In this document: piece after piece, positions 55,086-64,000 of the stretch
Layout of the letters: the number at the start of each line of letters is the position of its first letter
Numbering within the stretch: position 1 is the stretch's first letter
DNA from: Hyalella azteca
Lineage: Eukaryota; Arthropoda; Malacostraca; Amphipoda; Hyalellidae
Length of the DNA: 64,000 nucleotides
NCBI RefSeq assembly: GCF_000764305.2
Contig: NW_025943705.1
Location: 63,371-127,370, forward strand
Reading direction: 5' to 3'
Translations under genes and position numbers: made by a program
Notes under the pieces: generated by a model
The model's database searches: none
What the model saw: only the letters and a program-made list of their open reading frames with translations
What the model was told of the DNA's origin: nothing

Positions 55086-57772
55086 GTAGAAGAGAAGGGT
55101 CAATATTGCAACACAGTATTTGAATTGTTAACTTCGTTGTCAGAGCGAACTGTGAATACGAAATTATATAAGACTAGGAAATTTTTTCATTCCAAGGCAT
55201 GATTGGAATGAAAATTCTCTCCTTAAAGTAGATATTCATTCTTATAGCAACCGTTTTAGTGTTAAATTTTAAAACAAATAAAAGTTGAGCCAGGCGGTTA
55301 TGTGGTAAAGCTAGCGCTATTTTTTTCGTGTGCTAAATAGTTGATAAGTAATTTAACGGTTTAGATAGAAGTAAATTTATTGAAGACCTAATTGAAATAC
55401 TGATATTTTAGATGAAATTAAGTACGGGTTATTAAGTAATACCCTTGACAACTTGGTCCGTGACTTTATATGCCATAGCGGTGGCTTATAAGTGGACATT
55501 AATTAAGAGTTGTGGCTTCAAGCTCCCAACTTCATTGTCTGCTGTCCGCTAGCGTGTAGACCCACGAAATGGGACATGCTTGCTTTTGCAGGAGTGATGT
55601 TGGGCATAGCTATTCAATGGGACAATACCTGCTAAAATGCAGCATGGTGAACACCCTATGAAAATTATCAGTGCCTAATTCCTTTGTTATTTTCTTCCAC
55701 ACAAAAACCTCTTTGTGAGAGCATGAAGAAAAATTCAAAATGAAGTGAAGAGGCTGTTGAGTTGGAGTTTTCAAGAAAAATCAAGTTGTGCTCAGGCTGG
55801 GAGGTGTGATTGTTTCACACCCGAAGTCTTAAAATCAAATTTAAAAAATAGCTACTCAAAGAGCGCAATATTTGAAGGGTATTATATACATATAAAAGGA
55901 TCAAATCAATTGTCACATTATCAAATTCGTAATCACTAACGTAAAACACGGCCCAAATCCATAAAACCGGTATCATTTGATCTGATCAAACAAATATTTG
56001 ACTTCGGAATTATCGCCTCAATCGTCTGCGATTTTAATGAAATCATAAGAAAAGAAAAGCCAGGGTGCGACAGCGACAACAGCGATTTGGCTAAAGTTGA
56101 CGAAAGAGGTTTTTGATTGGATGACGAATCTCGATTCAAAATTTCTACGACATCAGTGAAGCAACGAAGAGCTGGAGCCTGTGTCCGTAGCGACCTCCTG
56201 ATGTCCAGGTTTGGTACTTAATCCAAGTGATGTTCCTTGACCTTATATAATATAGACAGACACCTCATATGCGCCCATAATATAAATTTGCACCAACCAC
56301 CCCGGTAGAAAGAACATTTCTTCGAGCCCTGAACTGGACATAATTCACCACATTGGCCAGGTCTGCTTCACTTCACTGTAAGTCCGGCGAAGACAGTGTG
56401 ATTATTTTTCAAGGTGTTGGGTTGAAGATCTAAAGCCGCTTCACGGCCTGATTCATAATAAAGATGTGGGGTCGAATTATTCAACATTTTGGGTAATGGA
56501 ACAAAAGCTTTGAATTAATTTTCAAATTGATTAAAATGATTGATAAAGGTAAAATTGATTGACAATGGATTCCCAATAGATTAAATGAGTGCTAACCGCT
56601 AACTTATTCCTAATTAATGATAAAGTGGCTCAAAGTACATCTGCTGAGAAACTAATATCTCCTAATTTAATGAAAGCAACCTCCACCATTTACTTAATAG
56701 ATGCCGCATGATGACGTCTGCATGACGTCATCCTCTTCAAACTTCCGTTGGCGCCTAATTGAGCGAAAAAGTGGCGGAATTCAAGCAACAACCTATTTGA
56801 ATCACTTCGCGCTCTAGGTTGATTGAATATCGATTGAATAAACTTGTTTCGTGTTTATATTTTTCACATTTTCTGCCATAATTTTATTTATTGCTGTGGC
56901 GGATGGACCGCAAAGTGGGAGTACAACAGATTTAACCCAGGTTTATCAATGGGAAAATTGGCATGAATAATTTAAATTATTCATATGGTGACGAAAGACA
57001 AAGATGGACACCTATAAGAGTAGAACTGGATTGAAATGAACCCGTAGACAGGTAGGACAAAGCAACATTAATTGCTATATAAACGTTACGGGATGATCTC
57101 GTATATAGGTTACGGTCGGGACCACGTCATGGTTCCCGACAATAGCTAGCCTCCGACATGCACCTATTACATAGTCATTTACCCTTAACACGACTGTAGA
57201 GCGTCGTGTTAATGGTAAACTGTAAACGACTGTATCAGGAGCTTGTCGAGATCTCTTGTTTAACCATGCCTGTTCATAATTAACTTTGCAACCAACATCT
57301 CAACAACTTACATCTTGTCAATGCCAAGGCATTGTAAACGCCACTTTGGCTCGGAATAAAACACGTGCAGCATTTGTAGCTGGTGTAATTTACTGCATGA
57401 ATCAACCCGCGAACCTGCCTACGTAGCAGGAAAACCAAATGCAATAACGAAAATAGACTACTTTAACAAAGTTTTGACATATGGCAAGTATAGAGTTATA
57501 TCAAAACGTTCAGTAATATATACTGAACAATAGGTACAGCATTCGAAACGTTTAGGATTATACTGTCCAATAGTTAGCACACGAATCTAAATGACAGGAA
57601 TTTATCCTTATTTACGCTTGTTTTCAAGGGGTCTCCAACGAAACAAGACCTAGAGACTAAGGACACGATGATAGATCGTCTGCCTTAGTGATAAATGATA
57701 TACAGACAAGCACGAAAGGCATAGCCGCCGCTAAACCGCTGAGTTTATGGTTGTCGGCACACTTAAAATCCA
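55086..57772. other. intergenic, no gene called
   Basis: Contains a perfect hairpin TTAACACGAC/GTCGTGTTAA at 57185-57212. No domains in any frame. Confidence 0.6.
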
Positions 57773-57919
57773 GGGCCTATACTTTCAAAAAATTCAAGAG
57801 ATCGTAAGTTCATCAGCCAATCATTGACGGCCTTTCAAGCAAAATCCACCAATCATAGACAAGAAAATAGAGCGTAAGTACTTACGTTCTCTTAGCGAAT
57901 TTTGAAAGTATGGCACCAG
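57773..57919. mobile_element. MITE-like element, CCATACTTTCAAAA family, copy 3 (inverted)
   Basis: CAGGGCCTATACTTTCAAAA at the left and TTTTGAAAGTATGGCACCAG at the right. Best preserved of the three copies. Confidence 0.88.
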
Positions 57920-58139
57920 GTAACTTTTTCAGTGGATTCATTCAGCAAGGGCGAGTGCATATGCATTCCTCACGCGCATTAATATATAACCAAATAATCT
58001 GGGCCTGAAAATTCACTCACTGCGTGGACGATAAATGTTTTACAAGTGAGTTTCCACGATATGCGTGTGAAAGTTTTGGGGTAATGGAAGTGGAATAACC
58101 TTTATAAAGTCATCTCAAGGAAATAGAATTACCCTGTAT

Positions 58140-58378
58140 ATATTTATGTACACGAGGATGTAGTCATCTTGTATATCGACGCACACTAGAATGTAATCCT
58201 ACATATCCACGTATATGGAAATGTAATCACCCTGTATATCCACGTGTATGGAAGTATAATCCTCCTGTATATCGACGCACCTATGGGAATGTAATCCTCC
58301 TGTATATCCACGTGTATGGAAGTGTAATCCTCCTGTATGTCGATGTACATACATGGGAATTTAATCACCCGGCCTGTG
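58140..58378. repeat. ~33-bp minisatellite
   Basis: About seven units of GTAATCCTCCTGTATATCCA plus CGTGTATGGAA. Confidence 0.9.
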
Positions 58379-58668
58379 TATCCGCGGACATGCGAATTAT
58401 ATTTGAGTTCACCCAGAATAGATTGAACGGGAAAGTGCTGCTGTATATGACGAACGTTTATGATAGTTTATCCTTTAAAATTTCTCAATTGACGGAAACA
58501 TTGCAAAAGACAAGAATATTTTTCAAGGATGTTGTTTATTTTCTCGAAAATTCTAGAGCAGGAAGTTCCCACTCTGCGTATCCGAGCAACACTTCGTCAT
58601 CTATTGAATAAATAGTAGATATTTGTATCGTTTTGTTGAAGTTTTCTTCTATGCACTTTGATTAGACA

Positions 58669-58835
58669 TTTTTAGCGCATTTTCTCATTTATGGAAAAAA
58701 TGCACTATTGTGCTCGCCATGTCCGTCTGTCCGTCCGTCTGTCTGTCTGTCCGTCCGTCCGTGACTTCACGTTTTCGTCGACGAGAAAATGCGCTCTCTG
58801 TCACTCACTGCAGTGAGTACTGAGTTATATATATT
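58669..58835. mobile_element. interspersed short element, copy 5 (inverted)
   Basis: Reverse of the others: TTTTTAGCGCATTTTCTCAT, then GTCCGTCTGTCC run, CGACGAGAAAATGCGCTCTC and CACTGCAGTGAGTACTGAGT. Confidence 0.85.
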
Positions 58836-59806
58836 TTTATAGTTTTCCATGGTAGTGCCTGACTTGATGCCCTGTTGGCATCATTGGTACTTTGAAGAAA
58901 CAAAATAAAACACGAGAATGCAAAATTTTTTTATTCTGGTCGGACGGTTTCGTACTTACATGCTTTGCCCAGAATCCGTTGTATTGATAGTAAATAATAA
59001 ATTTGATGAAGCAGTTCATTACTCACGGCTACAAAGTGACAACTTTTTATTTATTTTGATTTATTCAATTTTATTTCGATTTAACATTGTCGCGGGTCGT
59101 TACACAGGCGTCCGTTACAACATAGATAATTCATAATAATTTGTTGAGGCATGCTAAGCACCTTTCAATTCATCTGATTCAATGCCCGTCGCTGTGTATA
59201 TTCATTCACTTTATTCATGAATAATTATGCTGATCCACTCATCTGAATGAGCCTGCTATTGACAAGCCACTCTCTCATCGAAACAAACCTTGTGTGAATT
59301 CACAATTAGTTATTAATTCTGTGAATTCACAATTAGTTATTAATTCTAATAATTTAAAATTAGTATTATTTCTCTCCAAACACTGTTCGTTATCATCTCG
59401 AATACATCATTAAAATTATTATGGTGCAAACGACGACAGATTAGTAAATATCTGCTTCGTCAACATAAAATTCGTTCGATCGCGGACATAGACATGGGAC
59501 TCGTCTTCGGATTTCAGAATCCCCGCTAAATTCGTAAGTTAGCTTTGCTTGAAATTCTCTTGGATGAAATATTTTACTTGCCAAATAGCATAACCCTCCT
59601 GCGTGTAAGTTATTAATTAAACAAAATTATTGGCGAAACTAAGGTACAATAAAAGTATTCGCACATTTTTCGAACACATAAAATTATTAATTCAATTTGC
59701 ATGCACGCAAATAAAAAAATATTCCAGGAAGAAAATTGTAAGCAGTTTCAAAATGAATGAATTGTCGGCCACACGCCGTCAGTTTAATGTTTTTTTTCCA
59801 GTCAGT
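58836..59806. other. intergenic 3' flank of the cuticle gene
   Basis: AT-rich. TGTGAATTCACAATTAGTTA TTAATTC is tandemly doubled near 59294-59345. Nothing else recognised. Confidence 0.6.
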
Positions 59807-60037
59807 TTAATGGTATCCCTTCTTGATTACTGGGAATTTGGCGACACCCTCGTAGGTAACGACCGGGTGGTAACCGTACTCGTCGGCCGTGTAGGAGACT
59901 TTCTGGAGACGGCCGTCGGGGAGGTGGACGTAGTACGCCCCCGTGGTCTTGTAGCCGTCCCGCTGCTCCTTGTGGCCAAAGTTGGCGCCGTAGTACGGAT
60001 CCTGCACGCCGTACTCGAAGCCGTAGTGCGCAGGCGC
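59807..60037 (-). CDS. cuticle gene exon 3 (RR domain)
   Basis: 76 codons plus TAA. Acceptor TTCATTGACAG. Markedly GC-rich compared with its surroundings. Confidence 0.93.
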   Translation of the reverse strand, partial: APAHYGFEYGVQDPYYGANFGHKEQRDGYKTTGAYYVHLPDGRLQKVSYTADEYGYHPVVTYEGVAKFPVIKKGYH

Positions 60038-61001
60038 CTGTCAATGAAAACCCAGTGATTTATGAATGACTAGTAATGCCGTAGTACGGATCCTGCACGC
60101 CGTACTCGAAGCCGTAGTGCGCAGGTGCCTGTCAATGAAAACCCAGTGATTTATGAATGACTAGTTATTGGCGACTCATGACCGTAGTAAGACAATATTT
60201 TTGTATATAAAAACATTTTTTACGACGTGATTGATATTTTTGCTGTAAGGCAATATTTTTGCACGAAAAAACTTTTCCTTATGACGCATCATCGATGAGG
60301 GGAAGAATGCAGACAATGTTGAATGATCCCTTTCTGTTTGCAGACCAGGATTTCACCAGTGATTGTCGGCTGTAGATATTTCGGTGCCCCATATATATAT
60401 ATATATTAAAGCAGATTTTTAGAGATTTGTGTAACTAGAATAATTCTGTTGTTACCCTGAAGTGAAGTCCACTCACGTATAATCCTTTGCCATGTCCATA
60501 TCCACCGCCATGTCCACCATGAATGCCGTTGATGGCGTGTCCACCGACGTGGCCGATGGCTCCGACGCCACCGTATCCACCAAGGTGTCCACCGCCATGG
60601 AGTCCACCATGTCCATATTCGGCCACCACGGCCGTGGCAACCACTAGAACTAAGGCAATCTGAAAATTCGAAATAACTTATAAGAACATGAGCAGGAAAA
60701 ATGGTAAGGCAGAACTAATTTTTAGAGAGTAACAGAAAATAAATTCAATCAGATAGAAGATTGGGTTTAATTCTAATCTCAATGAAAGCCGAAGAGCAGT
60801 GATAATATTGGTTGAATCTATTTTTTTAGCACTGATATTGTCACCGAACATCGCGCTACTCCTTTCACTAATTTCCAATTTATACACACACCATCCCGCT
60901 TTGATGATTTTGAGTAGATGAATAATCACTTAAGCTATGTTAGGATGCCATTTTTAGCCACTGATATAAGCAACCGAGGAACTCACACAGGAGCGAATCA
61001 T
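59807..61001 (-). CDS. RR-type chitin-binding cuticle protein, complete 3-exon gene
   Basis: Secreted structural protein of the exoskeleton. Exons 61001-60987, 60659-60477 and 60037-59807 are all in phase 0, giving 142 residues. The signal peptide MIRSCIALVLVVATAVVA is split by intron 1, as is typical for arthropod cuticle genes. Residues 19-66 are Gly/His-rich (GHGGLHGGGHLGGYGG). Exon 3 holds an RR domain with YTADEYGY (residues 115-122), fitting Y-x-A-x-E-x-G-Y, and an acidic/aromatic YGFEYGVQDPYYG start. TATA box and initiator precede the ATG. Closest in style to crustacean pro-resilin-like cuticle proteins; the subfamily is uncertain. Confidence 0.93.
59985..60170. repeat. tandem duplication of the exon 3 acceptor edge
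   Basis: 59985-60074 (first ~50 bp of exon 3, acceptor, and flanking intron) is repeated at 60077-60168 with one visible change in the exon part. The extra acceptor would open a frame that soon stops. Confidence 0.93.
60477..60659 (-). CDS. cuticle gene exon 2
   Basis: 61 codons: IALVLVVATAVVAEYGHGG and a Gly/His-rich tract ending GKGLY. Acceptor AATTTTCAG, donor TAC|GTGAGT. Confidence 0.9.
60987..61001 (-). CDS. cuticle gene exon 1 (5 codons)
   Basis: ATG ATT CGC TCC TGT followed by donor GTGAGT. A tiny coding first exon interrupting the signal peptide is characteristic of arthropod cuticle genes. Confidence 0.85.
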
Positions 61002-61048
61002 GTTGGTGCAGGAGCGTGCGCGTGCGGAGTGCTCGAGATGCGTCAAGC

Positions 61049-61085
61049 GACTGATGCTGAGGTCATCCGGACGCCGCCTTATATA
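61049..61085 (-). promoter_or_regulatory. TATA box and initiator of the cuticle gene
   Basis: TATATAAGG at 61085-61077 and initiator TCAGTC at 61054-61049, about 33 bp apart, with the ATG some 50 bp downstream. The same TATA is present at 51041-51048 in the truncated copy. Confidence 0.75.
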
Positions 61086-61181
61086 GTGCAGGTCGCCCTC
61101 GCGTACGGTTGCCTGATGGCCGGTGCTGTGACCACACCCTTCTTCTCCCAGCCTCTGGTCTCATAAACTGGGCGGAAGGCC

Positions 61182-61829
61182 TCAGTAGCATGTAGCAATT
61201 TTTAATAAGGAATTATGACGGAAATAAAGAACGGACATTGTGAATTTCCTCATTTTGTAACAATTTTTGAGATTTAACCTGAAACTTGTCACAGAGTAGA
61301 CATATTTGGAAACGATGCTGTTTTTAATTAGTGTTTAATTATTAACTGTTGCTAACTTAATTCAATTGTAAATTAATGCAATTATTCATGTATCATAATC
61401 ATCTATAGTATCTTGCATGTAATTATTGTACTCCAAACCAAATGATTTGAGAAACTTGGCTCCACGGTAGCCGCAATTCAGACTCAAGTAGCTTTAAAAA
61501 ATCGTTTAACCTTGTATGGCAGGTGGCCAAGGTCAAGATACAATTGAGCTAAACGATCGGCAGGCTAACCACTTGCTCGATCACTGTCTCCTAGTAGATC
61601 GATCTCAGATCGAGTATGGTCAATAAACTTCATTGTGAGATCATTTTTTTGCTAGATCAAGAGATTTTTATTGATAATTGATTGTCATCTTCCCTCAACA
61701 ATGAACCCCTGCTTCTTCATTACATGCCATTTTTTTGTTCATTTTTACATAAAAAAATTTATTCTTCATTACAAGCCCATTTTTTTGTTCATTATTTCCC
61801 CACCCTCTGCTGCGTAGGCTTCCTGTAGA
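61182..61829. other. upstream flank of the cuticle gene
   Basis: AT-rich; contains the FTZ-F1-like site and GATC-containing blocks shared with 51.6-51.9 kb. No other gene. Confidence 0.5.
61507..61536. promoter_or_regulatory. FTZ-F1/ERR-like site upstream of the cuticle gene
   Basis: CCAAGGTCA at 61527-61535 matches YCAAGGYCR, with a degraded inverted half TAACCTTG at 61507. About 440 bp upstream of the TATA box; counterpart of the palindrome at 51606. Confidence 0.5.
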
Positions 61830-62205
61830 GCTGCCTCATTGCGGCCTCACAAGCTGCCTCAATGCGGCCTCACCAGCTGCCTCATTGCGGCCTCACCAGC
61901 TGCCTTAATTCAGCCTCACTATCTGCCTCATTGCGCCTCACCAGCTGCCTCATTGCGGCCTCACCAGCTGCCTTAATTCAGCCTCACTATCTGCCTCATT
62001 GCGCCTCACCAGCTGCCTCATTGTGGCCTCACCAGCTGCCTTAATTCAGCCTAACTATCTGCCTCATTGCGCCTCACCAGCTGCCTCATTGAGGCCTCAC
62101 CAGCTGCCTTAATTCAGCCTCACTATCTGCCTCATTGCGCCTCACCAGCTGCCTTAATTCAGCCTCACTATCTGCCTCATAGCGGCCTCACCAGCTGCCT
62201 CACTG
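61830..62205. repeat. compound minisatellite
   Basis: Alternating units AGCTGCCTCATTGCGGCCTC ACC and AGCTGCCTTAATTCAGCCTC ACTATC, arranged in a higher-order pattern. Confidence 0.92.
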
Positions 62206-62555
62206 TGAACGCAAATACCTCAGCCGGCGTTCGTTTTCAAGGTCACCGTATATTTTTTCACAGTACTTCCAAGGTAAAAACTCGTTCATATATAAATATT
62301 TTTTTAAGGCGTGTTAATAATTTCGTGTTGATTTTTATTCGATGCTTGAGTGTAACTTTATTTCGCTTTGCCCAAACTTTTCTTAAAAATATTACAAGAA
62401 ATCGAACGTATGTATTCGGTACCTTCGCTTCACTGGCAACCAAACGCTCTTTCTTCTCTTTCCTTCGCGGTAACTTTCCCTGAGACCTTGAAACTTTCAC
62501 GTGCGCACGCAGCAGCGTAACCGGAACACGTCCAGCGTAACCGCTAACTTGGTGG
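62206..62555. other. spacer with dispersed motif
   Basis: Contains AACTTTCCCTGAGACCTTGA at 62472-62491, related to sequences at 52.2 and 54.7 kb. Open frames here are short and not recognised. Confidence 0.45.
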
Positions 62556-62760
62556 AGCAACCGTCACGTGGACGACGTTATCGTCACGTGGACGGCGTTA
62601 TCGTCACGTGAACGACGTTATCGTCACGTGGACGACGTTATCGTCACGTGGACGACGTTATCGCCACGTGGACGACGTTATCGTCACGTGGACGACGTTA
62701 TCGTCACATGGACTGCGTTATCGTCAAGTGGACGACGTTATCGTCAAGTGGACAGCATAA
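62556..62760. repeat. 20-bp minisatellite with an E-box in most units
   Basis: About ten units of GTCACGTGGACGACGTTATC, most containing CACGTG; the last units decay. Confidence 0.93.
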
Positions 62761-63174
62761 AAATAACATGGAAAGAGTTATGGTTTCGGCAGACCATTAT
62801 TTTATTTTATTTTTAGTGAACTTAGGTGCAGAAATTCTTCATTTGTGCTGACAGGCCAAAGTTGAAGAGTCTCTACAAGGCTCCTATATAGTCTAGGCAA
62901 TTGAGAATACAGCTGTATTATTCAAAATAACTGTACTGGATCCTAAGTTCGAATGTGAAATCATCAAAATTGCGACAAATAAAAATAAGAGAAGGGTGAG
63001 ACAGCATAGGATACCCCCGCAACGCAACATAGCTGCGACCAGATATCAGTCTCTGCGGGAAAGATCCCTTTCCATGGTACAACCCGGGTTGTTTAATGTA
63101 TTTTTAGAGGAGCTAAAAGGAATGGAGTTCACCCTTGAAATCGGTAAAAAGCAAGCAACAGCATCGTGCATTAG
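62761..63174. other. intergenic, nothing recognised
   Basis: Short open frame 62996-63178 without domain. Confidence 0.55.
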
Positions 63175-63470
63175 CTGAGGGCATCAGCTGGCCCAACTGA
63201 GGGCAACAGCTGGTCCAACTGAGGGCATCAGCTGGCCCAACTGAGTGCATCAGCTGGCCCAACTGAGTGCATCAGCTGGCCCAACTGAGGGCATCAGCTG
63301 GCCCAACTGAGGGCATCAGCTGGTCCAACTGAGGGCATCAGCTGACCCAACTGAGGGCATCAGCTGACCCAACTGAGGGCATCAGCTGGCCCAACTGAGG
63401 GCATCAGCTGGTCCAACTGAGGGCATCAGCTGGCCCAACTGAGAGCATCAGCTGGTCTAACTGAGGGCAT
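63175..63470. repeat. 22-bp minisatellite
   Basis: About thirteen units of CTGAGGGCATCAGCTGGCCC AA, each with CAGCTG. Confidence 0.93.
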
Positions 63471-63617
63471 ACTGAGGCGGGGCCCAATCATTGTCTGAGA
63501 CTGCTACGTCCGAATCACTTACTAATATAATATAGTACATATAATATAGTAAAGCATAACGGGAGATGGCATAAACAGAATACGTATGTAATATAGCGGT
63601 GTCAGCATTTATTAGGC

Positions 63618-63832
63618 CGTAGGCCTGTCGCCGATTCTTAACATCGCTGAACATTCACAGCATTTCGCGGTCTCGAGCTCGCAACTCACTGCTACAATTC
63701 TGCTGTGCTTAACCGTCCGGCCACCTTGCCGATTCTGACCAGAAACTGGCGCACAGAGCTGGGATCGAACCCGCGCCTCTCTGCTCCAATCTTGGTACTC
63801 TGAACTTTAACCACTGGGCCACCCTGCCCAGT
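63618..63832 (-). mobile_element. dimeric tRNA-derived SINE
   Basis: On the minus strand a tRNA-like head has A box TGGCCCAGTGG (63821-63811) and B box GGTTCGATCCC (63771-63761). A second head follows with TGGCCGGACGG (63723-63713) and a degenerate B box near 63680-63669 (GAGCTCGAGACC). The acceptor stem does not pair, so it is not a working tRNA gene. The tail GGCCTGTCGCCGATTCTT is shared with 47.2 kb. Confidence 0.7.
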
Positions 63833-64000
63833 GATTACAGTTCAGAGTCATCCAATGATGCTGAGCATTGCAATGCAAAAGTCTAAGCGAAGTGACTGCA
63901 CTGAACATACTTAATAATGTTAAAGGTTTAGAATATGACAATGACTGTACGTCCTGATTGTGTGTGCAAGTGTTGTCATTTAATACTAAACTTTTATTAG
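63833..64000. other. window edge, nothing recognised
   Basis: No gene or repeat identified. Confidence 0.5.

Noticed and set aside
63175..63470. Regular short direct repeats that look CRISPR-like
   Set aside because: Units are head to tail with no unique spacers, and the window is eukaryotic. The same applies to the arrays at 16.2, 21.6 and 62.6 kb.
63745..63832. Possible tRNA gene (intact A and B boxes)
   Set aside because: The 5' and 3' ends do not form an acceptor stem, and a second degenerate head follows, so a SINE fits better.

Overview
This is a eukaryotic nuclear window, AT-rich, gene-sparse and full of tandem repeats. The genes have spliced exons with GT/AG borders, and an RR-type chitin-binding cuticle protein makes it arthropod DNA. 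The style of that protein suggests, but does not prove, a crustacean. Four gene models are supported, all on the minus strand. I joined exons by checking that reading phases agree at every splice border. Layout: (1) 1-1769 holds one possible plus-strand terminal exon. (2) 1770-8420 carries a multi-exon gene that I do not recognise; it has one membrane segment and runs off the left edge. (3) 8421-13025 is intergenic, with a 0.5-kb foldback element. (4) 13026-25878 is a complete 11-exon FAST-kinase-family (FASTKD) gene, a mitochondrial RNA-processing factor of about 1144 residues with FAST_1, FAST_2 and RAP domains. (5) 25903-30667 is intergenic repeats. (6) 30668-35664 is a complete 6-exon SLC25A19-type mitochondrial thiamine pyrophosphate carrier (369 residues). 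(7) 35665-50809 is intergenic and mostly mobile elements: a piggyBac-like element with TTAA ends, a hAT-like element with a mariner nested inside it, and a long foldback. (8) 50810-51144 is a truncated, promoter-joined copy of a cuticle gene. (9) 51145-59806 is repeats. (10) 59807-61085 is an intact 3-exon cuticle gene with a TATA box and initiator. (11) The right edge holds minisatellites and a dimeric tRNA-derived SINE. The main observation is that the minisatellites inside genes are not placed at random. In the FASTKD and SLC25A19 genes, and in the cuticle gene, many arrays have units that contain the last (or first) bases of the neighbouring exon plus its splice site. As a result the true donor or acceptor is one member of a tandem series of near-identical splice sites. 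I count about a dozen such junctions. A 38-bp artificial sequence, the Nextera mate-pair junction adapter, is embedded at 33198-33235 inside one of these arrays, so that array is at least partly misassembled. The FASTKD and carrier genes both act in mitochondria but need not be functionally linked. The two cuticle copies share a promoter and a palindromic FTZ-F1-like site upstream.
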